A stretch of DNA of 64,000 nucleotides. Source: Teratosphaeria epicoccoides. Taxonomy: Eukaryota > Ascomycota > Dothideomycetes > Mycosphaerellales > Teratosphaeriaceae. The stretch spans positions 62,001-126,000 of the forward strand of contig JADDMT010000070.1 of the NCBI GenBank assembly GCA_021401465.1, written 5' to 3'. Positions 31,418 to 41,970 of this stretch are shown one piece after another; position 1 is the first letter of the stretch, and the number at the start of each line of letters is the position of its first letter. The position numbers were made by a program, and so were the translations under genes. The notes under the pieces were generated by a model, which saw only the letters and a program-made list of their open reading frames with translations, was not told the DNA's origin and did no database searches.

Positions 31418-32383
31418 ATGTCTGCCGGCAAGGCATTCAAGCTGAACAACGGCACCACCATCCCCGCTGTGGGATTCGGCACATTTGCGAACGAGGGCAC
31501 AGTGGGCGAGACATACAAGGCCGTCACCTGCGCGCTGAAGACCGGCTACAGGCACCTTGACTGCGCCTGGTTCTATCAGAACGAGGACGAGGTCGGTGAT
31601 GCAGTTCACGACTTCCTGAAGGAGAATACCAGCGTGAGGCGCGACGACCTCTTCATCTGCACCAAGGTCTGGAATCACCTCCATGAGCCTGATGAGGTCA
31701 AATGGTCGTTCAACAGCTCGCTGGAAAGACTGAAGATGGACTATGTCGATCTCTTCCTTGTCCACTGGCCAATCGCCGCTGAGCAAGATGACAAGCACAT
31801 GCCGAAGCTGAACGAGAAGAAGCAGTATGTCATCAAGCAGCAGCTCACCAAAGACCGCAAGCCAACCTGGAAGGCGATGGAGGAGATCTATGCGTCCGAG
31901 AAAGCTCGAGCCATTGGCGTCTCCAACTGGACCATTGCGAACCTGAAGGAGGATCTGAGCTGGATGAAGATCAAGCCGGCTGTCAACCAGATCGAGATCC
32001 ATCCATTCCTGCCCAACGACGAGCTAGTGCAATTCTGCTTCCAGAACGACATTATTCCTGAGGCTTACTCACCGCTCGGCTCTCAGAACCAGGTCCCGAC
32101 CACCGGTGAGAAGGTCAACACTGACCCGACTCTGAACTCCATCGCACAGAAGAAAGGCGCGTCTCTCGCGCAGGTGCTGATCGCGTGGGGTGTCCAGAGA
32201 GGCTATGTGGTGCTGCCAAAGAGCTCCACTCCTTCAAGGATCGAGAGCAACTTCCAATCCATCGAGCTGACAAACGAAGAGTTTGAGGCCGTGAACACTG
32301 TCGCTAAGGGCAGACACACCAGATTCGTGAACATGAAGGACACATTCGGCTACGATGTGTGGCCGGAGGAGGCCACGGCGTAA
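31418..32383 (+). CDS. Aldo-keto reductase (glycerol dehydrogenase/aldehyde reductase type)
   Basis: NADPH-dependent oxidoreductase of the AKR superfamily, 321 residues, single exon. The start is the first ATG in frame (31418), giving MSAGKAFKLNNGTTIPAVGF, the usual AKR opening. The catalytic tetrad is complete: Asp48 and Tyr53 in HLDCAWFYQNE, Lys83 in FICTKVWN, and His116 in LFLVHWP. The cofactor region is also present: AIGVSNW, VNQIEIHPFLP, AYSPLGS and VVLPKSSTPSRIESNFQ, the last fitting NADPH specificity. The C-terminus (MKDTFGYDVWPEE) resembles fungal Gcy1/Ypr1-like glycerol or aldehyde reductases. The true substrate may be glyceraldehyde, D-galacturonate-type sugars or a general aldehyde; sequence alone does not decide. 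Confidence 0.93.
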   Translation: MSAGKAFKLNNGTTIPAVGFGTFANEGTVGETYKAVTCALKTGYRHLDCAWFYQNEDEVGDAVHDFLKENTSVRRDDLFICTKVWNHLHEPDEVKWSFNSSLERLKMDYVDLFLVHWPIAAEQDDKHMPKLNEKKQYVIKQQLTKDRKPTWKAMEEIYASEKARAIGVSNWTIANLKEDLSWMKIKPAVNQIEIHPFLPNDELVQFCFQNDIIPEAYSPLGSQNQVPTTGEKVNTDPTLNSIAQKKGASLAQVLIAWGVQRGYVVLPKSSTPSRIESNFQSIELTNEEFEAVNTVAKGRHTRFVNMKDTFGYDVWPEEATA

Positions 32384-33080
32384 ATGCGATTCGTGCCATA
32401 GGCGCCGTCGGCGTTGGCGAAGGTATCGTGAGCCGGACGGTCGAAAGCCTTTGAACGGGACAGATATCAGGGACTTGATGGAGACACCTACATCATGGAC
32501 TATGAATGGGCCGTATCTACGTTGCTAAAAGCGCGCGGCGCGACCAGTCTGAGATATAGCGTGGTGAGACGAGGAATGCATCATCTTCAATGTTCAGTGC
32601 AGTATTCTGGAGGTGCAGTCTACATTATATATAGGTACATGGGAGTTTCCCGGCCAGTCGACAGGATGTGCTTACTTCCTATGAACTGTGCATTTCATCA
32701 TCTTTCCTTCAACTCAGCTGCGCAGGCAAACGGCTCTTACCATTACTGACTGCAGAGGGATTAGGCGGACTGACATAGCGCCATCTGCGGACTACGTATC
32801 GCGATTTCGAATCCCCCTACAAGATCTACGGTGACGATCGTTGGGCCCCCAGAAGTTGGATTCCGTGCTGAGAAACGGCTCGCCGTTGGGACTAGGCGTA
32901 GGATGATTTCCCCATCTCGTCGCGAACGCTTTTGCTCCATTTGCATTGCCCTCCATGTCTAGCAGCAGCTGATAGTGATCGAGCCCCTGGAGCAGGACAT
33001 GCCAGAGGGACATGCTCTCAAGCGCACCAGGAGCTTGAAGACCTTGTTTTCTGCCAGGAAGATCAGGAAGCTAGAAAACG
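32384..33080. other. Intergenic, no gene recognised
   Basis: 3' flank of the aldo-keto reductase and 5' flank of the F-box gene. No supported ORF. Confidence 0.5.
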
Positions 33081-34928
33081 ATGAGTCACTACCCTGCCGG
33101 TAGGCCAGCCGGTCACGCGAATTGCAAGCGTACGCTGATGTGTCTCAGAGCTATTGAGCAACAACTCGTGCAATTTCACATCACAAGCGATGATATCCGC
33201 GTCCGACCTACCTCTCAGGTGCCTGTAAGAATTCCCGAGCGCAAGTCCTCCCAGCGTAGAACCTGGCCAGTCACGCGTCGAGGGCATAGAGCTGGTAGCT
33301 GTAACTCTGACTCCAGCCCGCACCTTACGCCAACTCCATGGGAACACAAACGAGCGGTCGGGCGTGTGCGCTCGCGACGTCCACGCAAAGAGTCGAAGCC
33401 TCTGCCACGCCAGATCTTTGAGCAGCTGCCACGAGAGATCTATCATTGTATACTGGAGCAGCACGCAAAGCTGCATACGAGAGGGACCGAAGTGGATGTG
33501 ATAGGACTGCAGACCGATCTAAAGTCCCTGCTGCTAGTGAACAAAGTATGGCATCGGCTGGCGCGAGAGCACCTGTATCGCGAGATCTGGCTGCCCAGCA
33601 ACGACGAGCTGCCAAAGAAAGCATTCTCGTTCAGATCGAAGACACGACTCAAGCTTCTGCAGAAGATCTTACTCGCCAATGCAGCGTATGCCACTATGGT
33701 CCGCGACTTGCGAGTTACCGCAGACCTCGCTGCAGCTCTTGATTCGCCCAGCACGAGGGAAGCTTCACTTGACATCTTGGTCGACATCATCAGGCTGTCC
33801 CCCAACCTTGAAGGCTTCAGTGGCTACCAGCCGCCACTTAACGATGAGACGGATACCAAGCTCATTGAAGCTCTCACGGGATGTCGAAATCTGAAAGCAT
33901 ATGCCTGGAACATTCGCGAGGCACAGCTCGGCAGCGGCAAGCTGGCCAGATTCTCGCCCCCGGACTTCCTCAAAGCCCAGACTGGCTGGACACATTTGGA
34001 CACGCTGTGCATCTGCTCCGCCGAGGACTTGGTTTTGGGTCCTGGCATCATCTCTGCCGCACTGCGTCGACTGCCAAGCCTCAAGCACCTCATGCTCGCG
34101 CATCTGGATCGTCAAGATTTCCACGATGGGACCCTGCTTGTTCTGCCAGCACTGCGATCGTTACGTCTGGAGCATTTGGCAGGCATCACAGACAAAGGGC
34201 TTGAACGCTTTGCTTATGGACGAGCTTCGGGTTCCACGACACGTCTCACCTTAGTCGAGCTCGAAATAACATCGCTCGTAGCCATACAATCATTGCTCAC
34301 AAACCTCCGCCGACTTGAAAACTTCACATTCCTTCAAGACACAGCGCTCGAGCCACAGTCAAACAGGGAAGGCGCGAATCGACGTCCAGCACTGGCATCG
34401 ACCTCCCTACAATACCTGCACTGGGACGTCCTCACCCCGAGCACAGCGACCGCCCTGCTTGCCAACTCCATCGCCAGTGGCAGATTCCCTTCCCTAACCA
34501 AGGTCAAAATCCCCTGCGACTACGACGGCTCAATCCAAGCCCTCTGCCGCCCAATTGCCCAAGAGTCATTGAGTCCCGACGATCTCGAGCTGATCGAGCA
34601 CTTTGACAAAGACCGCTATGAGCGCTTCCTCCGGATCTCCCAGATCCAAGCCCAGCTGCGGATCCGCGAAAGCAGAGCGCAGCCGTCGTTCAACGTGGTC
34701 GTTGAAGACGAGAACTGCAGGATATCTGCTACGCATGTCATTGGCTCGTACTTGGGGAGCATGGAGTCGAACATCGAGTACAGTCTGGAACCTGACGTGG
34801 AAGGGTCGCACTATGCTCTCATTGATTTCAACGACGTTGAAGGACCGGAGTGGTTGTATGAGCGAAGGAATGAGATGGGAAGGAGTGTGAAGGGCGAGCA
34901 GATTCTGGATCTGCGCTCGCTCTTCTGA
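33081..34928 (+). CDS. F-box protein with leucine-rich-repeat-like C-terminus
   Basis: 615 residues in one exon as read. An F-box-like segment lies at about 108-165 (PLPRQIFEQLPREIYHCILE, then LLLVNKVWHRLAREHLYREI), which normally binds Skp1 in SCF ubiquitin ligases. Downstream, degenerate leucine-rich-like units follow: LVDIIRLSPNLEGFSGY, LIEALTGCRNLKAYAW, ALRRLPSLKHLMLAHLD and LPALRSLRLEHLAGITDKGL. These would form the substrate-binding part. The C-terminal 100 residues are acidic and not repeat-like. The first 100 residues are basic and low in motif content; the true start could be an internal ATG or the N-terminus could contain an unread intron. The target protein is unknown. Confidence 0.78.
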   Translation: MSHYPAGRPAGHANCKRTLMCLRAIEQQLVQFHITSDDIRVRPTSQVPVRIPERKSSQRRTWPVTRRGHRAGSCNSDSSPHLTPTPWEHKRAVGRVRSRRPRKESKPLPRQIFEQLPREIYHCILEQHAKLHTRGTEVDVIGLQTDLKSLLLVNKVWHRLAREHLYREIWLPSNDELPKKAFSFRSKTRLKLLQKILLANAAYATMVRDLRVTADLAAALDSPSTREASLDILVDIIRLSPNLEGFSGYQPPLNDETDTKLIEALTGCRNLKAYAWNIREAQLGSGKLARFSPPDFLKAQTGWTHLDTLCICSAEDLVLGPGIISAALRRLPSLKHLMLAHLDRQDFHDGTLLVLPALRSLRLEHLAGITDKGLERFAYGRASGSTTRLTLVELEITSLVAIQSLLTNLRRLENFTFLQDTALEPQSNREGANRRPALASTSLQYLHWDVLTPSTATALLANSIASGRFPSLTKVKIPCDYDGSIQALCRPIAQESLSPDDLELIEHFDKDRYERFLRISQIQAQLRIRESRAQPSFNVVVEDENCRISATHVIGSYLGSMESNIEYSLEPDVEGSHYALIDFNDVEGPEWLYERRNEMGRSVKGEQILDLRSLF

Positions 34929-35284
34929 TGACTTTTGGTGCCGTTTGCTTCGGAGATACCCATTCGTTATGATGACACGCGTCTCTTCTAAGGAAATCAA
35001 TGCTCGCTCCTGGCAGCATGCAGCAAGAATCTGAGACAGTATATATGAGTATGTGCAAGCACGTTGACAAGGTAGCTCGACACTGGTCATTGACATTGAG
35101 TCTCCTCCGCCTTTCGACTCTCCTGGTTTTGCTTCAAGTGATGCACGCTGAATATGTACACGTACATGATACACTAGAACGCTCAGACCTAATGCAACCG
35201 TGCTTGCAACTATCAGTCGCGGCTTCAATTCGCTTCACGACCTGTTTCCCATTACTTCATCTCCCATCCTGGCCACTCAGCATC
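34929..35284. other. Convergent 3' region
   Basis: 356 bp between the converging F-box gene and VPS35. No ORF supported; both 3' UTRs and terminators are expected here. Confidence 0.5.
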
Positions 35285-38046
35285 TCACGTCTTGGCTTTA
35301 GTCTCCACGCCTTCATACTCTCTCGACTGTATATACTCGAGGGTACGCTGAAAGTGTTTCCGCGGGTTCTCCAGACTCTGCGCGGTCTCAGTCGTGTTAA
35401 GATTGCTATGTATGAGCTCGATGAGTCCATTAAGGTATTTCGTGGTGACCGCATCATTCTCCTGATCAAAGTAGTATACGTAGCGGTTGAGGATCTCGAC
35501 AAATAATTCGACGGACACTGCCGTGTCCATGCATGCGTCTGCAACCCGAAGCGCACGCTGCAGGCACTCCAGAACGCGTTTGCCGTCGCGGTAGGGCTGC
35601 ATGTCAGTCAGCATACGAGTCCGGCCGTGTTCATGGTTTGTAGTCTAACCTCTTTGGTTTCAGCGCCTTCCAGCTGTTCCGCCTTTTCAACTGCCCACCA
35701 CAGATGGCTAGCCAGATACACCGCCCGGCATTGATCCGGCTTCTTGAGCAGTTTGCTGCCATGTAGCGCCGCTTTCGTGATAAGCGTGTCGTAATTCTCC
35801 CTGCTGAATCTTTCTGAGCACCCCGAAAGGGCCCCTGCGATGATGCAAATGGCCTGGAATTGACTCCGCGAGTCTGATATTGACTCTTCGTAAATGGTAA
35901 AGGCCTGTGCGAAGTATTCGTACGCGACGTCCTCATTCTCGCACTGGCTCGCTACTTGACCACAGGAAACGAAAAGGCGAAGAACAAGATCCGGCACACC
36001 TTGTGCCGTCACACGAGTGTAAAGCGACGACAGCAGGGTATGTGCAAACTTGTAGAGCGCGCTCGACTGTGTCGCATAGTCGTCAGTTGAGAGGTGTTCT
36101 CGGCGCTTAAAATGTCGTGCAAGCTTCAAGCTCGCAGTGATCAAGGCTGGTGTGGTGTATTTCGTCCTCTCGTTGCCTTCCGCAAACGCCGTACGTGTCT
36201 TCTGCAGAAGCTTGAATTGAGTGACGTTGTCAGCGCCCTTGATGAGGTGCACTATGCGTGCCAGCCATCCTTGTTCTTCCACGGTCTCATCAGTCTCGAC
36301 GGCTCCTCGACGCACTGGACCGCCTGGATAGCCGCCTGGCGCTTGTTGACCTTCTTTGATTAAGACTGACAAGATTGACAACACACCCTCCAGATTCTCG
36401 TCTGTCGAGATTGTCGTTGAGTTCCGCAGCAGACTTCTGGCGACTTCGCCAGCTACTGCTCTGCGTGTTGGATATGTCTGTTGCTGATACAATGGCACAA
36501 AACTTGGCAATGCTAGCGCTGTGAAGAGTGAGAAGTATGCCTTGACTGGTACAAGAAGCAGGCTGAGGAGATTGGTTTGTGCGGGCTGCGAGTGTAGGTC
36601 TGCGGTGTTTTGAAAGCGGCCCACTTCCTTTGTGGCGTAATGTAACACTTGGTCGACATAGTCGAGTCGTTCAGGGTAGATGTTGAGAGCGAGGTTAGCG
36701 AGCGATACAAGTAGGGCGGTGATGTCCTGGACCGGTAGTCGTTGCACGCCAACCAGATGTACCACCTGCTCATAGAATATCTCGAAGAGCTTGATGTTGT
36801 CTGGTATACCTTTGTGCTTGCCATCGCCGTTCGATTGACGTCCAATTTCATTCTGGCTCACCTCTGCAGCATTCGCAGACGTGGTGGACTCTTCAGTTGA
36901 CTCCCCATTTGCACTTTCGCCATTCTCTGCATGCTTGCCAATCGCCGGTGTAACATCCTTAGAGACGTTCATTTTCTCCACCAGAGCAGTGACTGACTCG
37001 TCCTCGCGCTTTTGCTTATCTTCTGCCGAAAGCGACTCCGATTCTCCAGCCGCATACGCTGACAATCGATCCATAAGCCCGATGACAATGCCCTTCACGT
37101 TGACATGTGGGTTGAGCCGCGCAGTGGCTGACAGAAATTGATCTAGTGTATGCAAATGAAACTCGTCCGGGAAGACTTGGGTGATCACCTCGAGCAGATA
37201 TTCCTGGGCCAGCACATCTCGACATTGCACCACCTGCTCCAGAAGAGGTTGCAATATTACGTTCTTGTAGCTCTCCAGGTCCACCAATTGGCTCAGCCGT
37301 ACCAGATTGCTGCCGACCAACAATTGCAGCTCCTGTCTTTCCTTGGTGCGTTGTTCCCTTTCTCTCGAATGTCCCTGATGTTGTAGTCGCACCCACAGCT
37401 TATTCATCTCGACGAAATTTGTCAGAATGAAGCTTATGCTATCCTGCAGGTTTCCCTCCGGACCATCACCGGTACTGGTTGGCAGGTGATCTCTTGCCTG
37501 CCCGCTCAAATAGTACCGTAGGAAGAGTCCTCGCACCGGGTGCTGCACACCTCTGCTCATCTCCATCATGTCCTTCATGATCTCCTTGACCGGCGCATCC
37601 TCGATACCCATATACACCGTGCCCACAGTGATCATCAGGTACAGTCTCGGAACGATATTGCCTGCATACTGCACCAATTCGTACAAGTCGGCCAGGTGAT
37701 TGACGGGATGTGAATCGCGCAAATAGACGGAGAGATGTCGCAGGGCATCGAAGACTGACATGTACAGCTCATAGTATTGCTTTGGGCCTAGACTGCTTGT
37801 CCGAAGCTCTGAAACGAGGGTTGAGCTGGGTTGATTGGGGTCAGCTCTGGTGTCCTACCGCCTAATTCTGCGCTCCTTCCCTCTTGAGCGATGCGATATG
37901 ACTTACGCGCACTTCAGGGCGTCCATGAGCTTGCCGGGCGTCTCGAGGCAACGTCGCATCACGACTGTCTGTTGCCGCACCACAGTCAAGGCATCTTCCA
38001 GCAGCCGCGCCTGGTCCTCGACGGGAGGCGGCGGCGAGGATGCCAT
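35285..38046 (-). CDS. VPS35: Vacuolar protein sorting-associated protein 35 (retromer core)
   Basis: Cargo-recognition subunit of retromer, which retrieves receptors from endosomes to the Golgi. Three exons, 38046-37907, 37825-35650 and 35596-35285, make 875 residues, the normal length. Introns are 81 and 53 nt; the second has a weak GTTAGA donor but a good GCTGACTGAC branch and CAG acceptor. Exon 1 encodes EDQARLLEDALTVVRQQTVV and LETPGKLMDALKCA. Exon 2 continues LGPKQYYELYMSVFDALRHL and has the invariant GNIVPRLYLMITVGTVYM (PRLYLM motif, contact with Vps26), KDMMEMSRGVQHPVRGLFLR and VEMNKLWVRLQHQG. The rest is alpha-solenoid. The middle has an acidic Ser/Glu-rich insert before KLFEIFYEQVVHLV. 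Exon 3 holds PYRDGKRVLECLQRALRVAD and LFVEILNRYVYYF, the Vps29-binding end. Family identity is certain. The gene is divergent from DPM1. Confidence 0.97.
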
Positions 38047-38324
38047 AGTGTCACACTCTTCACTCCCACAATGGTCGCATCCGTCTCTTCAATTCTGCTG
38101 TACCACGACTTGCACATAAGCTTCAAGCTTTGCACATGGAAATGTTTATTCTGTTGTCGAAACGCAATGCGGCTCATCGTGGCGGGTCCGGCCTAGAGCA
38201 AGATGGCAGCCTGAGGCAACAGATCACAAGCCAATGCGACAGCTGGAGCTCCCAATGTCTCACACCCCTGCGTCTTGATTATCATCTCGACAATCAAAGG
38301 ACACAGCACCACAACGTCACCGTC
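38047..38324. promoter_or_regulatory. Shared promoter of VPS35 and DPM1
   Basis: 278 bp between the start codons of two divergent essential-type genes. Function is inferred from arrangement. I see no clear TATA box. Confidence 0.6.
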
Positions 38325-39065
38325 ATGGCGAAAGACAGCTCCTCCAACAACTACTCAGTCCTCCTCCCAACTTATAACGAGCGCAAGAACCTCCCCATCA
38401 TCGTGTACCTCCTCGCTCAAACCTTCGACGCGCATTCGTTGAACTGGGAAATTATTATCGTCGACGATGGCTCTCCCGATGGAACACAAGAGATCGCCGA
38501 CCAGCTCATCAAGGCCTACAACACCAAACAACACGAGAGAATAGTGCTGCGGCCTCGAGAAGGTAAACAGGGTCTAGGCACAGCTTATGTGCACGGCTTA
38601 AAATCCGCAAATGGAAATTTCGTGATCATCATGGACGCCGACTTCAGCCATCACCCAAAGTTCTTGCCCAAGATGATCGAGAAGCAGAAGCAGGGCAACT
38701 GGGACATCGTGACGGGCACACGGTATGCGGGTGACGGAGGTGTCTACGGCTGGGATTTGAAGCGCAAGATGGTGTCAAGAGGCGCGAATCTGGTTGCAGA
38801 CACCATTCTGCGACCTGGCGTGAGCGATCTCACTGGTAGCTTCAGACTGTACAAGAAGGAGGTTTTGCAGAAGGTGATCAACGAGACCGAGAGCAAGGGC
38901 TACAGCTTCCAGATGGAGATGATGGTCAGAGCGAAGGCAATGGGATACAGGGTGACAGAGGTGCCTATTTCGTTCGTCGACAGGGTGTATGGTGAGAGCA
39001 AGTTGGGAGGTGAGGAGATCGTGCAGTATCTGCAGGGTGTGTTCAATCTATGGTTGAAGGTTTAG
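38325..39065 (+). CDS. DPM1: Dolichol-phosphate mannosyltransferase catalytic subunit
   Basis: Transfers mannose from GDP-mannose to dolichol phosphate on the cytosolic face of the ER, supplying N-glycan, O-mannosyl and GPI-anchor synthesis. 246 residues, intronless. The chosen ATG (38325) gives MAKDSSSNNYSVLLPTYNER; upstream in-frame sequence is not conserved. GT2-family marks are SVLLPTYNERKNLPIIV, WEIIIVDDGSPDGTQEIAD, GLGTAYVHGL, the DXD-like IIMDADFSHHPKFLPKMI, GTRYAGDGGVYGWDLKRK and LTGSFRLYKKEVL. The protein ends at FNLWLKV, with no C-terminal membrane anchor. It therefore belongs to the human/fission-yeast class that needs Dpm2 and Dpm3 partners, not the single-subunit budding-yeast class. 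Confidence 0.97.
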   Translation: MAKDSSSNNYSVLLPTYNERKNLPIIVYLLAQTFDAHSLNWEIIIVDDGSPDGTQEIADQLIKAYNTKQHERIVLRPREGKQGLGTAYVHGLKSANGNFVIIMDADFSHHPKFLPKMIEKQKQGNWDIVTGTRYAGDGGVYGWDLKRKMVSRGANLVADTILRPGVSDLTGSFRLYKKEVLQKVINETESKGYSFQMEMMVRAKAMGYRVTEVPISFVDRVYGESKLGGEEIVQYLQGVFNLWLKV

Positions 39066-39591
39066 GTGACAAGACCCAGTGGAGCGGAGAGGTTCCAGCA
39101 AGGTGTTTCGGCGTTGTGGAAAAGGCTTTGCATTTGGGTGCATCGACTTTGGAAACGAATGCCGCAATAGGCATGGTTTGTGTTCGTCGGTTTTCAGCAG
39201 CTGCTTGGCATGTATTGCAGCGTAAAACAGCAGCGCAATTCCTGCTATCGATCTTGCATAACTGATCGTGCCTCTGTTGGCAGTTCCATCCTACAATGTA
39301 GACTGCGTGCCTGCCAATCCTGTCAAATTTCACCAATCACGTCTTGTGCTATGTCTAAGCGCCACGCGAGCGGAATGACTTCGATCCTTGAGGTCCAGCT
39401 CGTGCACTTCCATCTTTGATCGTGTGATTCTAGGCGCACTTACAATGGGCTCAATGGGTCAAAATGAGAGGCAGAGATGTAATGGCATAGGGTCGAGGGG
39501 GGAACCCAGGTGAGTTCAATTGCGCTGTCCTTGATCGCACGGCATGCATACATTGACTGATGGAACTCCAGAATACTAAAATTATTTGCAG
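39066..39591. other. DPM1-DUS4 gap, probably containing the first DUS4 exon
   Basis: DPM1 3' flank and DUS4 5' region. The start-codon exon of DUS4 should lie here but I could not fix it. A GTGAGT at about 39509 is a candidate donor, yet the frame before it does not fit. Confidence 0.4.
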
Positions 39592-40590
39592 CAGCGAAAG
39601 CAGAAGGTCGACCACTCAACAGTACGGCTGTCTCTATGTATTATTTGACATCACAACTGATTCTCATTCCAAGTCTCTGCCCCAATGGTCAGGTATAGCA
39701 AGCTACCATTCCGTCTTATGGTCCGAGAATACAGAACGGACGTTACGTATACTCCCATGATGCTGGCCCACGAGTTCATCCGCAGCTCAGTCGCACGGGA
39801 CTCGGACTTCACGACCTCACCATTGGAACGGCTACCCACGCCCGATGGACGAGAGCACGCATTGGTAGCCCAATTTGCCTCGTCCGAGGCCGAAGAATTC
39901 GCTCGTGCCGCGGAGATGATAGCGCCATGGGTCGATGGTGTCAACCTCAACTGTGGCTGTCCTCAATCGTGGGCAATGAAAGAAGGCATCGGGTGTTCAC
40001 TTATGGAGGATCCAGCCGCTGTTGCTAGCATGGTGCGTCTGGCGAAAACGAGAATGGGCCCGGACAAAAGTGTGAGCGTGAAAATACGCATCCACAAGGA
40101 CCTCACGAAGACTATCGAGTTCGTCAAGGCCGTCCAGGAAGCGGGCGTAGACTATATCACCATCCATGGAAGAACACGAAGTCAGAGGAGTAGCACGCCA
40201 CCAGACTACGATGCAATCCGTATACTCCGCAAGCACATTTATGTCCCTGCTGTTGCGAACGGAGATGCTTATACCCTGTCGGACGTTCAATGCATCGCGA
40301 ATATGACGAAAGTGGACGGCGTTATGGCTGCGAGAGGGATTCTGGAGAACCCGGCGATGTTCGTAGGGCACGACGAGGTGCCGGCCGAGTGTTTGAGGAA
40401 GTTTCTTGGGTATGTGGTGAGGTGTCCTGTACCCTTTCCGCTGGTATTGCATCATGTGAGTGAAATGACGGCGAAATGGAAAGACATGGGGAAGAAGGAG
40501 AAGAGGAGATTGATGGAGTGCCGAGATCTGATCGATCTTGTAGACTTTATTGAGGGTAAGTGGGGATTGGAGAAGGAGCGAAAGGGTTAA
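39592..40590 (+). CDS. DUS4: tRNA-dihydrouridine synthase Dus4 (first exon not located)
   Basis: FMN enzyme that reduces uridines of the tRNA D-loop (positions 20a and 20b in yeast). Visible exons are a 30-nt exon 39592-39621 and the main exon 39674-40590, separated by a 52-nt intron (GTACGG donor, CCAAG acceptor). Joining them restores the family start AEGRPLNISAPMVRYSKLPF exactly, whereas the main exon alone would begin only at MVRYSKL. Further motifs are YTPMMLAHEFIRSSVARDSD, ALVAQFASSEAEEFARAAEM, and the active-site segment GVNLNCGCPQSWAMKEGIGC, whose Cys in GCP is the catalytic acid. Next come SVKIRIHKDLTKTIEFVK, YITIHGRTRSQRSS, PAVANGDAYT and VMAARGILENPAMF (FMN phosphate binding). A short exon with the initiator ATG should lie upstream, ending in phase 1. 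Confidence 0.93.
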
Positions 40591-41110
40591 GTTCAAAGGC
40601 GTGGCATGATCTTGGTTGTCATGCACAAAAATGCGAGCAGTGCCAATAGTTAGACCAAGCTCCTCCGCGGCTTGTCTTCGTTCTCATAAAGTTCAGCCGC
40701 ATTTCTCTTCGCCAGACCAGGATCATCGCACACGGACCAGCATAGGCTGGTTAACCCGGAGTGGAAATACCAAAGCGCAGAGATTCAGAGATTGAGAACA
40801 GGTTCTCGGAAAATTGAAGAGGTATATGATTTGGAGATGCCAAGATCACAGGGAACCGCATGTCTTTTGGCACCACCTGAAATGGCGATAACTAGATTGG
40901 GAGCTATTGAAATTGAGGCAGAATAAGTCAGCATTGCTCCTTGAAGATTTGCGACGACTTGAGAGAATACTTAGCTGGCCGAAATTGCTATTGGGTGAGC
41001 GAAGTCCTACATGCACTTCTTCCAGTCGCTTCAGCCCACGCGCCCATGAGCAACCCAAGACAACGACACCTGTCCTTATATTTACAGTCGCCGCTCACAG
41101 AAACCTCGGT
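40591..41110. other. Intergenic
   Basis: 3' flank of DUS4. No supported ORF, though the frame of the next gene is open upstream of its ATG from about 40907. Confidence 0.45.
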
Positions 41111-41524
41111 ATGGAAAGCAAGATATCTTCCAGCCTAGTTCTAGTGGGCAGCGCCGCCTTGCTACTTGGCTTGTCTAGCTACGCACTCAGCCAGCAGTAT
41201 TTCTTCTGTCTCAAACCAGAGACGCCAAGATCTTCATATCTCAACAAATCCACCGAGACTGTGACGCGGGAAGAAGTAATTGCGCTGCAACACGAATGCG
41301 AAATGCTTCGAGATCGACTTGACCTCGAACGAGAGGTCCGACGCTTGCAGCGCGAGCACCAAAGGCGCATTGACAAGTTGACTGCAGCAGGGGCATTGCG
41401 TAGTCGCGACCGGCACCTCAGGCAGAGGTCTCAGGTCGTGATAGAGGAGTGCGATAGAGCGCTGGATATGTGCGAGAAGGTGGACCCTGTGGAGCCCATG
41501 GTGCTTTGGGCTACGCAGGCTTGA
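41111..41524 (+). CDS. Small membrane-anchored coiled-coil protein, hypothetical
   Basis: 137 residues from the ATG at 41111. The start fits a signal anchor: a polar MESKISS, then a hydrophobic stretch SLVLVGSAALLLGLSSYAL (about 8-26). From about residue 50 it is a highly charged heptad-like helix (ALQHECEMLRDRLDLEREVR, then RLQREHQRRIDKL), ending VEPMVLWATQA. The organisation resembles fungal single-pass coiled-coil proteins of mitochondria or ER, but I recognise no family. The frame stays open upstream without changing this reading. Composition argues for a real gene, yet there is no homology to confirm it. Confidence 0.45.
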   Translation: MESKISSSLVLVGSAALLLGLSSYALSQQYFFCLKPETPRSSYLNKSTETVTREEVIALQHECEMLRDRLDLEREVRRLQREHQRRIDKLTAAGALRSRDRHLRQRSQVVIEECDRALDMCEKVDPVEPMVLWATQA

Positions 41525-41970
41525 TCGCAGAACACAGCGGAGTCTCCCGTAGTCTTTTCCGCGTACAATCTGACATGGCGGGACGATTAATCGCGAATTT
41601 CTCAGCACGGCACGACCCGCTGGACCCGGTCAACCAGCCGCGCGCCTACCAAGGGTACCTCCCAGCCTCATGGCCTGGCAACCACTACCAACCTCGCAAC
41701 CAAATGATCTCACCAACCTCGCAACCAAATAACGGGCGACATGTACCCAGCCTTCAAGATGGCTACGCGCATTTTCTTATGTGCAAGGATTTCTTGTCCG
41801 ACAATCATCCTGCATTCCCACACAACACAACCAAACTACCACTGCGCTCGGGCGGCAGTACACACGACCCATTGCAACAGTATCGAAAGAAAGCGAATCG
41901 AGGCAGGGGAGTGAAGAAGTGCTTTGAGATAGACTCGAGGATCTCAAAGGAATCGTGATCTCCGATCAGT
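41525..41970. other. Gap with a weak 128-codon frame
   Basis: An ATG at 41575 opens a frame to 41958 (MAGRLIANFSARHDPLDPVN onward), Asn/Pro/Gln-rich and without a domain. It contains a 19-nt direct repeat. I regard it as doubtful coding sequence. Confidence 0.3.
41687..41730. repeat. 19-nt direct repeat, two copies
   Basis: ACCAACCTCGCAACCAAAT occurs at 41687-41705 and again at 41712-41730, separated by 6 nt. Confidence 0.9.

Noticed and set aside
31265..32002. 245-codon minus-strand frame opposite the aldo-keto reductase
   Set aside because: Shadow of a gene with complete catalytic residues on the plus strand; its translation has no family features.
32805..32825. TTCGAATCCCCC-like sequence resembling a tRNA T-arm
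   Set aside because: No acceptor stem, D-arm or anticodon arm could be built around it.
34566..35228. 220-codon minus-strand frame over the F-box gene end
   Set aside because: Most of it is antisense to the F-box gene; the rest is 3' UTR.
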